A stretch of 64,000 nt of DNA from Azospirillum soli (GTDB lineage: Bacteria; Pseudomonadota; Alphaproteobacteria; Azospirillales; Azospirillaceae), in NCBI RefSeq assembly GCF_017876165.1, contig NZ_JAGINQ010000001.1:248001-312000 (forward strand), given 5' to 3'. Within the stretch, counting starts at the first letter, position 1. Every line of letters begins with the position of its first letter. Below, in pieces: positions 37,757-46,205 of this stretch. A model generated the notes under the pieces. It was not told the DNA's origin. It saw only the letters and a list, made by a program, of their open reading frames with translations, and ran no database searches. The translations under genes were made by a program, and so were the position numbers.

Positions 37757-37872
37757 TTAAAGCGGATTTCGATCCGCTTTGGACCGCGACGGCGGTCCCG
37801 GCCGCACGTGCGGCCGAAGCCCGGCCGGCACATGAGTCCATGTGAATCTAAAGCGAATGCAAATTCGCTTTA
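37757..37872. repeat. Multi-hairpin repeat (family 2, copy 2)
   Basis: It begins AAAGCGGAT-TTCG-ATCCGCTTT, then GGACCGC/GCGGTCC and a GGCCGCACGTGCGGCC palindrome, and ends TAAAGCGAAT-GCAA-ATTCGCTTTA. It is the reverse-oriented partner of 4537-4712. It starts 29 bases upstream of the PAS-protein ATG, so unlike copy 1 it lies at a gene's 5' end. Confidence 0.82.
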
Positions 37873-37945
37873 AGGGGGCGACTGTAGCCGTCCCGGCGCC
37901 CGTCGGGAAGGGAGCGGGCGGGCGAATCCGTCCGCGCCGGAGCGG

Positions 37946-38098
37946 GTGGTTGTTGTGCATCGTTGTGCAGATTGTGCAGATCCTCAAATCTGCACAATGG
38001 CGAAAATCGCCGTTTTGTTGAACGGTGTCAGAGACTTGCGGGCCATTGTTCGTGCACGCCCATTGTGCATCGGCTGCACAACGATTTGTGTACGGATG
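37946..38098 (+). repeat. TTGTGCA element, copy B
   Basis: Exact TTGTGCA/TGCACAA words occur at 37953, 37963, 37972, 37991, 38063 and 38075; the first three are spaced 10 and 9 bases. The 144 bases from 37955 align gap-free with the minus strand of 22865-22722. Hairpins ATTGTGCAG/CTGCACAAT and TTGTGCA/TGCACAA are conserved. The frame is open from GTG 37946 to 38266 and encodes VHRCADCADPQICTM ... PLCIGCTTICVRM, giving two CxxC pairs. GGAG lies just upstream of the GTG. Codon use is unlike the host's GC-rich genes, which argues against a normal protein. Confidence 0.7.
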
Positions 38099-38201
38099 AA
38101 CGGGGTTTTCGGGTGGCCGATGGACGCACGTCGGGCGTTGTCGGCGATGATGATACCCCAGCGCTTGGGCTTTCAACAAGACCGCGAGAGGCGTTGGGGA
38201 T

Positions 38202-38302
38202 TCACCACCAAGACACCAAGGCACCAAGTGCGGCGTGCCGGCCCTGGTTTCGGAAGGGCGGCATAAGCCAAAGATCTTGGTGCCTTGGTGTCTTGGTGGT
38301 GA
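38202..38302. repeat. 27-bp perfect inverted repeat
   Basis: Arms 38202-38228 and 38276-38302 are perfect reverse complements, built from the word CACCAAG in near-tandem (CACCACCAAGACACCAAGG and on). The 47-base loop is GC-rich. It lies 22 bases downstream of the lectin-like gene's stop on that gene's strand, so it may act as a terminator, but similar arms are known in many genomes as dispersed palindromes. Between this and 38098 I see no gene. Confidence 0.85.
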
Positions 38303-38324
38303 CTCTCCATCCGGCCTTACACCG

Positions 38325-39002
38325 TCAATTCGTCGCGAAGCAGTACAGCAATCCCGCGCCGCCGGTGCCGCGCAGGGCGTCCTGGCTGCACCCGCCGCGC
38401 GAGGCGTGCGAAGAATTCCAGGACTTGGCCGGCGGGCTTTCATCCAAACCGGTGCGGTCGTGGTGGCCGAGCATGGCCGCGCCCTCGGTGCCGCTCTTGG
38501 TCCAGTTGCCGCAGGTGCGGTCCTCGGCGCCCGCGAAGGCGGTGCCGTCCGGCTGCGAGCCGGTCAGGATGTCGTGCATGTTGGGCGTGTCGCCGCGCCC
38601 GTTGACGGCCTGCCCCTTCTCGTTCAGGGCGGTCTGCTTGGTGAGGTTGTTGGTCCCGTGCAGGTCCTCGACGCTGCGGGCGATCACCTCCCCCTTGGCG
38701 TTCTGCCAGGGGCCGCGCCCGATGCGGTCGCGGGCGTTCACCGCCGGCTGGCCGCCGGTCGCCTGGGTGCTGAGATAGGCCCGCCAGGTGCGGTTGCCGG
38801 CACCGGCCGCCTGGGCCAGTTGCTGGCAATGGCGGTCGGCCCCCTCCAGCCCGCCGAGGTCGGCGCCCTTGCCGAGGCCGGTGCTGGTGACGAAGAAGCT
38901 CATGTTGGCGGCACCGCTCTGCTGCGCCTGCGCCCCGGTGCTCAGGCCAAGCGACAGCAGCACGGCCGCGGTCAGCATCGGGATGCGGGTTGCCCGGTTC
39001 AT
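38325..39002 (-). CDS. Exported lectin-like protein
   Basis: Secreted or periplasmic protein of 225 residues. The signal peptide (LTAAVLLSLGLSTGAQA) is cleaved before QQSG. The mature part begins MSFFVTSTGLGKGADLGGL and contains GADRHCQQLAQAAG, WRAYLSTQA, ARDRIGRGPW and a terminal RTCGNWTKSG ... ASRGGCSQDALRGTGG with LLYCFA. The W/C/G pattern and paired cysteines look like the C-type-lectin or endostatin-like fold seen in DUF1554-type proteins; ligand unknown. It follows tadC by 115 bases on the same strand, so it could be exported or displayed with the pilus, but this is only positional. Confidence 0.65.
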   Translation of the reverse strand: MNRATRIPMLTAAVLLSLGLSTGAQAQQSGAANMSFFVTSTGLGKGADLGGLEGADRHCQQLAQAAGAGNRTWRAYLSTQATGGQPAVNARDRIGRGPWQNAKGEVIARSVEDLHGTNNLTKQTALNEKGQAVNGRGDTPNMHDILTGSQPDGTAFAGAEDRTCGNWTKSGTEGAAMLGHHDRTGLDESPPAKSWNSSHASRGGCSQDALRGTGGAGLLYCFATN

Positions 39003-39117
39003 GTCGTTCCTCCCCAAGGTTGTGCGAACCCTATGAGGACCATGACGCCGGCGGATGCCGGTTTATTCCCATCCGGCAGCGTCGCGCCCTGCAACTTGGC
39101 GCTCTACGGCTTGGCCC

Positions 39118-40095
39118 CTACAATTTGGCCATGCCGTCGATGGTGCGGAGGATCGCCGGGCCGATCAGCACGATGAACAGCGGCGGCAGGATGAAGATCA
39201 TCATCGGCAGCGTCATGATCGCCGGCAGGCGGGCCGCCTTTTCCTCGGCCTTCAGCATGCGCTCGTTGCGCATTTCGGTGGCGAGGACGCGCAGCGCCTG
39301 GGCCAGCGGCGTGCCGTAGCGTTCGGTCTGCGCCAGGGTGGTGACCAGAGCGCGCACGCCGTCCAGCGGCACGCGCTCCGCGAAGCCCTGGAGCGCCTTG
39401 CTGCGATCCGGCAGGAAGCCGAGTTCGACCGCCGTCAGCCCGACCTCCTCGGCCAGCTCGGGGCAGCCCTCCCCCAATTCGCGCGCCACACGGTCGAAGG
39501 AGGCGTCGAGGCTGAGGCCGGCTTCCGCGCAGATGACCAGCAGGTCGAAGACGTCCGGCAGGTTGCGCCGGATCACGGTCAGCCGCCGCTCCGCCACCTT
39601 GCGCAGGTAATAATCGGGCGAGAGGGAGCCGAGCAGCATCGCCGTCAGGCAGGCGGCAAGCGACTGAGTCTGGTCGAGCGTGAAGGGCTTCAGAACATAG
39701 ACCACGAAGACGCTGGCGCCGCCCAGCAGCAACGGCAGGCACGCCTTGGCGAAAAGATAGACGGTCAGCGCGTCCTTGGAGCGGAAGCCGGCCTGTGAGA
39801 GCTTCGTCGCCGCATCCGTCGCCGTCTTGCCGCGCGCGAGCTTCAGCCGTTCCACGATGCGGCGCATGACGCTCATCTTCGTGGTCGGCCGTTCGACCTT
39901 GCGGGCGGTGCGGGACAGGTCGCCCTTCAGCACGTCGCGGCGGGATTGCAGGGACTTCAGCCGGGCGGTCAGGGGATCGCGCTCGACGAATGCGGACCAG
40001 ATCAGCAGCACGACGGCAAAGGCCCCGGCCCCCGCGACCCAGGCGGCCAAGTCCTCCATCGTCATGCCGGGGATCAGTCCGTCGAGGTTCATCAT
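39118..40095 (-). CDS. tadC: Tad pilus inner-membrane platform protein TadC
   Basis: Inner-membrane partner of TadB in the Flp/Tad pilus platform; a GspF-domain protein of 325 residues. N-terminal helix AGAFAVVLLIWSAFVE, central helices ACLPLLLGGASVFVVYVL, cytoplasmic GspF core LPDVFDLLVICAEAGLSLD and VTTLAQTERYGTPLAQALRV, and C-terminal helix PMMIFILPPLFIVLIGPAIL. Two adjacent ATGs are possible; the first overlaps the tadB stop (ATGA). It is the last gene of the pilus operon. Confidence 0.94.
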   Translation of the reverse strand: MMNLDGLIPGMTMEDLAAWVAGAGAFAVVLLIWSAFVERDPLTARLKSLQSRRDVLKGDLSRTARKVERPTTKMSVMRRIVERLKLARGKTATDAATKLSQAGFRSKDALTVYLFAKACLPLLLGGASVFVVYVLKPFTLDQTQSLAACLTAMLLGSLSPDYYLRKVAERRLTVIRRNLPDVFDLLVICAEAGLSLDASFDRVARELGEGCPELAEEVGLTAVELGFLPDRSKALQGFAERVPLDGVRALVTTLAQTERYGTPLAQALRVLATEMRNERMLKAEEKAARLPAIMTLPMMIFILPPLFIVLIGPAILRTIDGMAKL

Positions 40096-41087
40096 GGCTC
40101 GAAATTCGCCAGCCGGTACATGATGAAGGCGCCGATCGCGATCATCGCCAGGGCCACGCCGCCCATGATCTGGCCGCGCGGGTCGGTCAGCAGCAGCATG
40201 ATGTATTGGGTGTTCATCACATAAACGATGCCGAACACCAGGAAGGGCAGCGCGCCGACGATGTAGGCCGACGCCCGCGCCTCCGACGACAGGGCGCGGA
40301 TCTTGAGTTTGAGCTGGCGGCGCTTGCGCAGCAGGTCGGACAGGTTGCCGAGCGTCTCGGCGAGGTTGCCGCCGGTTTCCCGCTGGATGGCCATGGCGAC
40401 GACCAGGAAGCGGTATTCCGGCACGTCGATGCGCTTCGCCACGTCCCAGAGTGCTGCGTCGAGCGACTGGCCGAGGCGGACGGAATCGCCAACGCGGCGG
40501 AACTCGATGCCCACGGGGTCGGGCAGTTCCCGCCCCACGGCCGAAATGGACTCGGTGACCGGCAGGCCGGAGCGCAGGCCGCGGCAGATCAGGTCGATGG
40601 CGTCGGGGAACTGCGCGATGAAGGCGGCGACGCGGCGGTCGCCCATGATCCGGACGGCGACGTGCGGAACGCTGAGCCCGATCAACAGCGCGCCGAACAG
40701 CGGCAGCGGCCCCGGCAGGCGCGCCACCTGCGACAGCACGAGCCACGTCATGGCGACGGCCAGCAGGTTGACCACCGCGTATTCACCCAACGGAATGCGC
40801 CGGCCGGTGCGGTCGAGCCGGTCGCGGATGCGCTCCGGGTTGGGCAGCAGCGTCTTCAGCAGCCGATCCAGCGTGGGGATGGAGCCGGTGTCCTGCTTCT
40901 GGATGCGCACGGGACCGGCGGCCTTGGCGCCGCCTCGCCCGCGTTGCGCCTGCCCTTCCGCCCCGACGCGGGCGAGGCGGCGCTTCAGCTCCCGGTCGCC
41001 GTCGCCGGTGAAGGCGAGCACGAGGAGAAGGACGACGACGACCGCCGCGAGGACGACCAGCCAGACGATGGGGGGCAGATCGGCCAT
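40092..41087 (-). CDS. tadB: Tad pilus inner-membrane platform protein TadB
   Basis: GspF-domain membrane protein of 331 residues that pairs with TadC beneath the TadA ATPase. An N-terminal helix (IVWLVVLAAVVVVLLLVLAF) is followed by a charged loop. The GspF core reads FPDAIDLICRGLRSGLPVTE and VVAMAIQRETGGNLAETLGN. Two C-terminal helices end in IAIGAFIMYRL. It lies one base after tadA and overlaps tadC, so the genes are tightly coupled. Confidence 0.94.
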   Translation of the reverse strand: MADLPPIVWLVVLAAVVVVLLLVLAFTGDGDRELKRRLARVGAEGQAQRGRGGAKAAGPVRIQKQDTGSIPTLDRLLKTLLPNPERIRDRLDRTGRRIPLGEYAVVNLLAVAMTWLVLSQVARLPGPLPLFGALLIGLSVPHVAVRIMGDRRVAAFIAQFPDAIDLICRGLRSGLPVTESISAVGRELPDPVGIEFRRVGDSVRLGQSLDAALWDVAKRIDVPEYRFLVVAMAIQRETGGNLAETLGNLSDLLRKRRQLKLKIRALSSEARASAYIVGALPFLVFGIVYVMNTQYIMLLLTDPRGQIMGGVALAMIAIGAFIMYRLANFEP

Positions 41088-41088
41088 C

Positions 41089-43023
41089 TCACATCGCCTC
41101 CAGCAGCGCCTTGTCGAGGCCGAAATAGGCGGCCTTCGGCAGGAAATGCGGGCGGAGACCGGCGGACTTGAACTCGCCGTAAAGGCGGCCGTCCGGGCGT
41201 TCGCCCTTGAAGTCGAAGGTGAAGAGGTCCTGCATGGTGATGACGTCGCCTTCCATGCCCACCACCTCGGAAATGGCGGTCACGCGGCGGATGCCGTCGC
41301 GCATGCGGCTGATCTGCACGATGATGTCGAGCGCCGAGGCGATCTGCGTGCGCACCGCCTTGGACGGCATGTTCAGGCCGGCCATGCCGAACATGTTCTC
41401 CAGACGGGTCACCGCCTCGCGCGGGCGGTTGGCGTGGATGGTGCCGAGCGAGCCGTCGTGGCCGGTGTTCATGGCCTGGAGCATGTCCACCGCCTCCGAC
41501 CCGCGCACCTCGCCCAGGATGATGCGGTCGGGGCGCATGCGCAGCGCGTTCTTCACGAGGTCGCGCATGGTGATCTCGCCGTGCCCTTCCAGGTTGGGCG
41601 GGCGGGTTTCCAGGCGGACGACATGCGGCTGCTGAAGCTGGAGTTCCGCCGCGTCCTCGATGGTGACGACGCGCTCAGTGTGGTCGATCAGCTGCGACAT
41701 GGCGTTCAGCAGCGTCGTCTTGCCCGAGCCGGTGCCGCCGGAAATCAGGATGTTCAGGCGGCAACGCGCGGCGATCTTCAGCACCGTGCACATGGCGGGG
41801 GAGATGTTCTCCGTCCGCGCCATGACGTCGAGCGTGATCTTCTTCTTGGAGAATTTGCGGATCGAGATGCTGGGGCCGTCGATGGCCAGCGGCGGGATGA
41901 TGATGTTGACGCGGCTGCCGTCCATCAGGCGCGCGTCGCAGAGCGGGGAGCTTTCGTCGATGCGCCGGCCGACGCCGGTGACGATGCGGGTCGCGATCGC
42001 CATGACGTGGGCGTTGTCGCGGAACTGCACGTCGGTCAGGGTCAGCTTGCCCTTGCGCTCCACATAGACCTGCTTGGGGCCGTTCACCATGATGTCGGTG
42101 ACCGCCTCGTCGGCCAGCAGTGGCTCAAGGGGCCCCAGGCCCAGCATGTCGTCGAGCAGGCGCTCCACCAACTCCTGCCGTTCGGCGAGGTTGAGCTGGA
42201 GCTTCTGCTCGGCCAACAGCTCATGGACGATGTCGCCGACGTCGCGGGTCAGCTCCATGCGGCTGAGCGTGGCGGCGGCCGAGGTGTCGATGCGCGCCAG
42301 CAGCAGCGGCTGGATGCGGTCCTTGGCCTGATCGACGGTCGCCCGGTGGGTCGCGGCGGTGCGCGCGGGCGGCTCCTGCGGCTTCGGTTCCTCGGGCGGC
42401 GGTTCGGGCTCCGGCGCGAGCGGCGCGAACCCCTGCGGGCTGAAGGGGGCCTGCACCGTGGGCGTGCCCACCGCCTTCAGGATCGCCGAGACGGAGAAAG
42501 GCGCCGGGGCCGGCTCGGGGGTGGGAACGGGGTCCGGTTCGGGGTCCGGAAGAGGGGAAAGCTCAAGCGCGGGCGGCTCGGGAAGGCGGGGCGGGAAGTC
42601 CGGGACCGGCAGCGCCGTGGGGGCCGGCGCCGTGGTGTCGGCGGTCTCCGCCGGATCTTCGCGGCGCAGGGGCAGCGGGACGACGACCTGACGAACGGCG
42701 GCCAGCACCTCGCTGCTGTCCACCGGGCGCAGGGACAGGACGCCGTTGATCAGCAGGGTGACGAGGTCGCGCTGGTCGAGCAGGTTCAGGTCGCGGCGGT
42801 CGCGGTTCAGCAGCTCCAGCAGGACTGTCTTCACCTCGCGCGCCACGTCGCCGCGCGGCAGGTGGGCGGCGCGGGCGGGGTCGAGGCGCTTGGCGATCTC
42901 CGGCAGATAGCGGTCGCGGAGCGCGGTCAGGCCCTGGTCGGGCTCGCCGGAGACCCGTCCGCGCGGGGGATCGCCGTCCCCTGCCCCTCCCCCTGCCCCG
43001 CCACCTCCACGCCGCCCGAACAT
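41089..43023 (-). CDS. tadA: Tad pilus assembly ATPase TadA/CpaF with duplicated N-domain
   Basis: Hexameric secretion ATPase powering pilus assembly and possibly retraction. It has 644 residues, longer than typical CpaF (about 450-500). The ATPase half has Walker [17 protein letters not shown] near residue 433, Walker [20 protein letters not shown] and the histidine box [20 protein letters not shown]. The extra length is an N-terminal duplication: residues 33-97 and 230-294 are similar helical domains (compare [13 protein letters not shown] with [13 protein letters not shown], and [11 protein letters not shown] with [11 protein letters not shown]). They are joined by a 130-residue proline-rich linker. 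Its start overlaps the cpaE stop. Confidence 0.95.
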   Translation of the reverse strand: MFGRRGGGGAGGGAGDGDPPRGRVSGEPDQGLTALRDRYLPEIAKRLDPARAAHLPRGDVAREVKTVLLELLNRDRRDLNLLDQRDLVTLLINGVLSLRPVDSSEVLAAVRQVVVPLPLRREDPAETADTTAPAPTALPVPDFPPRLPEPPALELSPLPDPEPDPVPTPEPAPAPFSVSAILKAVGTPTVQAPFSPQGFAPLAPEPEPPPEEPKPQEPPARTAATHRATVDQAKDRIQPLLLARIDTSAAATLSRMELTRDVGDIVHELLAEQKLQLNLAERQELVERLLDDMLGLGPLEPLLADEAVTDIMVNGPKQVYVERKGKLTLTDVQFRDNAHVMAIATRIVTGVGRRIDESSPLCDARLMDGSRVNIIIPPLAIDGPSISIRKFSKKKITLDVMARTENISPAMCTVLKIAARCRLNILISGGTGSGKTTLLNAMSQLIDHTERVVTIEDAAELQLQQPHVVRLETRPPNLEGHGEITMRDLVKNALRMRPDRIILGEVRGSEAVDMLQAMNTGHDGSLGTIHANRPREAVTRLENMFGMAGLNMPSKAVRTQIASALDIIVQISRMRDGIRRVTAISEVVGMEGDVITMQDLFTFDFKGERPDGRLYGEFKSAGLRPHFLPKAAYFGLDKALLEAM

Positions 43024-44246
43024 CAGCCCTTGTCCTTCTTCAGCCAGCCCACGAGGTCGAAGCCCTTCTTGGCCGGCGGCCGGGCGTCGGCCATGGTCAT
43101 GGCAAGCTCGCGCATCGCCTTCACCGAGGACGCCTGCGGCGTCATCGACGCCACCGCCTTGCCCTGGTTGGTGGCCGCCGCGATGGCCTTGTCGTCCTCC
43201 GGGATGACGTGGGCGATCTTGCCCTGGATGCCGCGCTCGAAGGTCGCCTTGTCCACCTGCGCCTTGCGCGGACCGCCGACCACGACATGGCAGGCGGGAC
43301 CGCCCAGCACCTTGATGGAGCCCATCAGCCGCACCGTGTCGCGAATGCCGGCCAGCGAGAAGTCCGACACCAGGATGACCTGATCGGCCGAGCCCAGCAC
43401 CGGCCGGTGCACCGGCAGCAGATGGCGCGGCATGTCCACCACCACCACCTGGAAGCCGCTGCGCAGTTCCTCCAAGAGCGCGCTGACCGCCGTCGGGCCG
43501 AAGGAGACGCTGTCCTCCACCGGCTCCTCCGCGCCGAGGACGGAGAGCCAGTCGCTCTCGTTCACCATGGAGCTTTTGACGAGCAGGCTGTCCAGGCGGT
43601 TCGGCGTCTCCAGCGCCTCGCGCAGGCCGCGCCCCGGCTCAAGATCCAGGGCCAGCGTGTCGGTGCCGAAATGCAGGTCGAGGTCGAGCAGCGCGGTCTT
43701 CCGCTTGAACTCGTGCCCGATCATCCAGGCGGTGTTGACCGCCACCGTGCTGGCGCCCACCCCGCCGCGCACGCCGACCACCACGACCAGCCGGGCCGGC
43801 GTCACCTCCTGCTGCTGGACGCGCTTGGGCGCCTGATTGGCGGCGCGGATGACCTGATGCAGCGCCTCGGGCGTCAGCGGCTTGACGAGGTAGTCGGCGG
43901 CACCGGCGGCCAGCAGGTCGCGGTAGAGGTCGATGTCGTTCGGCGTGCCGAGCCCGACCGTGCGGCTGTCCGGCCCCAGCGTGGAGGCCAGCCGGGCCAT
44001 GGTGACGACCGGATTGGCCGTGCCGTCCAGATCGACCAGCAGGATCTTCGGCGCCAGCGTGTGGCCGCCGAGAAGGTCCAGCACGTCGCCGGCCCCGCCG
44101 CGCTGCACGGCGCCGGCCGACCAGCCCATCTCCCCCGCCACCGTCCGCGCCACCTGATAGGAGGCGTCGTCGGACACGTAGGCCAGGAAGACTTCGCCCG
44201 CCGGCTGGTCGGCGGAACCCTTGAACAGGGGAACGACGCCGGACAT
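43023..44246 (-). CDS. cpaE: Pilus localisation ATPase-like protein CpaE/TadZ
   Basis: Polar localisation factor for Tad pili; a MinD/ParA-like fold behind an atypical receiver domain, 407 residues. The receiver half has KILLVDLDGTANPVV, DLLAAGAADYLVKPLTPEAL. The ATPase half has a deviant P-loop GVRGGVGASTVAVN, in which the usual lysines are missing, as in many TadZ proteins, then ALLDLDLHFGTDTLALDLEP and VVVDMPRHLLP. ATG 44246 is preferred over the upstream extension, which overlaps cpaD out of frame. The stop overlaps the tadA start (TGATG). Confidence 0.93.
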   Translation of the reverse strand: MSGVVPLFKGSADQPAGEVFLAYVSDDASYQVARTVAGEMGWSAGAVQRGGAGDVLDLLGGHTLAPKILLVDLDGTANPVVTMARLASTLGPDSRTVGLGTPNDIDLYRDLLAAGAADYLVKPLTPEALHQVIRAANQAPKRVQQQEVTPARLVVVVGVRGGVGASTVAVNTAWMIGHEFKRKTALLDLDLHFGTDTLALDLEPGRGLREALETPNRLDSLLVKSSMVNESDWLSVLGAEEPVEDSVSFGPTAVSALLEELRSGFQVVVVDMPRHLLPVHRPVLGSADQVILVSDFSLAGIRDTVRLMGSIKVLGGPACHVVVGGPRKAQVDKATFERGIQGKIAHVIPEDDKAIAAATNQGKAVASMTPQASSVKAMRELAMTMADARPPAKKGFDLVGWLKKDKG

Positions 44247-44248
44247 GG

Positions 44249-44716
44249 CTACTGCCCTCCCGGAGAGCCGCCCATGGCCCCGCCGCTGCTGGGGGCGACC
44301 GCGGCCATGGAACCCGCCTGCTCGCGCATCAGCGGCTTTTCCTGGCCCCGGCGGTAACGGTCCGTGGCGGCGGCGCCGCGCTGGCCATCGGCCGGGCCGG
44401 GATCGCGCCCGACCAGCAGATCGCGCGGCCGGGCGACCATCAGGCCGAGGTTGCGCGCGCTGGAACAGCCGATGTTGAGGTCCGGGTTGTGCCAAGCCCC
44501 CACGTCGTCGCGCGGCGGCGGCAGAGCAGCCACGTCGCAGTCCGGCGGCACGACGGTCAGCCGGCGCGGGTTGTCCGCCGCCGGGGCGACGGTGATGGGG
44601 AATTCCCGCAGTTCCGTCACGTTCTGGTGCATGGTGCAGCCGGCCGTGAGGACCGTGAGGGCGAGAGCGGGTGCGAATGCGGACGGGAAGCGGCGCGGGG
44701 GCATGGCGGTCCTCAT
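44249..44716 (-). CDS. cpaD: Pilus biogenesis lipoprotein CpaD
   Basis: Outer-membrane lipoprotein that helps the CpaC secretin assemble; 155 residues. A lipoprotein signal peptide ends LALTVLTAGC. VPPDCDVAALPP and the family-typical NLNIGC-like segment (HNPDLNIGCSSARNLGLMVARPRDLL) follow, then the PADGQRG-type RD segment. ATG 44716 overlaps the cpaC stop (ATGA); a second ATG lies 12 bases in. Shorter than Caulobacter CpaD, but the core motif is clear. Confidence 0.9.
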   Translation of the reverse strand: MRTAMPPRRFPSAFAPALALTVLTAGCTMHQNVTELREFPITVAPAADNPRRLTVVPPDCDVAALPPPRDDVGAWHNPDLNIGCSSARNLGLMVARPRDLLVGRDPGPADGQRGAAATDRYRRGQEKPLMREQAGSMAAVAPSSGGAMGGSPGGQ

Positions 44717-46167
44717 TCGACGGAGAAGCCGACCGGGCCGGTCAGGCCGAGGCGGGCGGGAGGCCGGGTGCCCGGTCCGGGAACGGTCATCCGCCCGAAC
44801 AGCAGGCGGTCCACCAGCGAGGCCGGCGAGATGGTGTCGGTTGGCGCGGCGATCATCCCCGGCGAGGCGACCGGGCGCACCAGATAGGGCGTCACGATGA
44901 TGACCAGCTCCGTCTCGCTGCGCCGGAAACGGGTGGAGCGGAACAGGGTGCCAAGCACCGGCACGTCGCCCAGGAAGGGGAACTTGTCGATCGCCTGGTC
45001 GATGTTGTTCTGCAGCAGGCCGGCGATGGCGAAGCTCTGCCCGCTGCCCAGTTCGATGGTCGTCTCGGCGCGGCGGGTGGACAGGCCGGGGACGCGGAAG
45101 CCGATGTTGGATCCCACGGTGACCGACAGGCCGCCGACCTCGGTCAACTGGCTGACCTCGGGCCGCACGCGCATGCTGATGCGGTCGGTGCCGACCAGCG
45201 TCGGCGTGAAGGCCAGCGACACGCCGAACTGTTTGTATTCGATGCCGATGGAGCCGTTGTCGCCCGGAACGGGGATGGGGAACTCGCCACCGGCCAGGAA
45301 GCTGGCCGTTTCGCCCGACTGGGCGACGAGGTTCGGCTCGGCCAGGACGGTGACCAGGCCGTCGCGCGCCAGCGCGTCGATCAGGCCGTTGATGTCGTAG
45401 TTCTTGCCGTTCGTGCCCGCGTAGAGGCTCATCTTCTCCTGCGGGCGGACGAGCACGCCGTCCTGGAAGGTGATGTCGGTGAGGCCAGACCCGAGAATGA
45501 AGCGGAAACCGCCGACGTTCAGCATGTTCTCCCAGTTGATGCCGAACTCCTCGCGCACGTCGCGGCCCACCTCCGACACGCGCACGCGCAGCATGACCTG
45601 GGTCGTGCCGGTGATGGCGAGGCGGTTGACGACCTCGCCGTTTTCCCCGGCGAACTTGCGGGCGATGGAACGGGCGTCCTCCGCCTCGGTCTGGCTCACC
45701 ACCTCGCCGGACAGGACGACGGCGCCGTCGAGGGAGGAGACGGTGATGCGGCGATTCGGCAGGCGCTGGCGCAACGCGCGCTCCAACCCGCTGAGGTTCT
45801 GGGTGACGACGATCTTGCGGTTCAACACCACCTGTTCGTTGTTGTTCACCGCGATCAGCGAGGTCTCGCCCGGCCGCTTGCCGAACAGGTAGACCATCGT
45901 CGGCGACATGACCTGAAGGTCGGCGATGTCCGGGTTTGCGATGAAGACCGACGCGGCGGGCTGTTGCAGCCGGATCACCTCGCCCTTGTCCTGCTCGACC
46001 TGCATCGCGTCGGCGGCGGCGGCCGTCCGGTCGGGCTCCGTCGTCTGGACCGGCGTCGCGGGAACGACCGGAGTCGTCCGCTTCTGCGCCAGCACGGGAG
46101 TGGCCCCCAAAACGGCCGAAACCAGGACCGAAACGGCGAGCCAGGACGAAAGGCGATGCGTCATCAT
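44713..46167 (-). CDS. cpaC: Tad pilus secretin CpaC/RcpA
   Basis: Outer-membrane secretin channel through which the pilus exits; 484 residues. Signal peptide (SVLVSAVLGATPVLA), then the pilus/secretin N-domain with PAASVFIANPDIADLQVMSP and TSLIAVNNNEQVVL. A BON-like segment (LDGAVVLSGEVVSQTEAEDA) follows. The secretin core has VTVLAEPNLVAQSGETASFL, GGEFPIPVP and FPFLGDVPVLGTLFRS. It lies 38 bases after cpaB and overlaps cpaD. Confidence 0.95.
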   Translation of the reverse strand: MMTHRLSSWLAVSVLVSAVLGATPVLAQKRTTPVVPATPVQTTEPDRTAAAADAMQVEQDKGEVIRLQQPAASVFIANPDIADLQVMSPTMVYLFGKRPGETSLIAVNNNEQVVLNRKIVVTQNLSGLERALRQRLPNRRITVSSLDGAVVLSGEVVSQTEAEDARSIARKFAGENGEVVNRLAITGTTQVMLRVRVSEVGRDVREEFGINWENMLNVGGFRFILGSGLTDITFQDGVLVRPQEKMSLYAGTNGKNYDINGLIDALARDGLVTVLAEPNLVAQSGETASFLAGGEFPIPVPGDNGSIGIEYKQFGVSLAFTPTLVGTDRISMRVRPEVSQLTEVGGLSVTVGSNIGFRVPGLSTRRAETTIELGSGQSFAIAGLLQNNIDQAIDKFPFLGDVPVLGTLFRSTRFRRSETELVIIVTPYLVRPVASPGMIAAPTDTISPASLVDRLLFGRMTVPGPGTRPPARLGLTGPVGFSVE

Positions 46168-46205
46168 AACACCGGCGTGAAGCCCCGGCGCGCCTTTCGG
46201 GCGCG

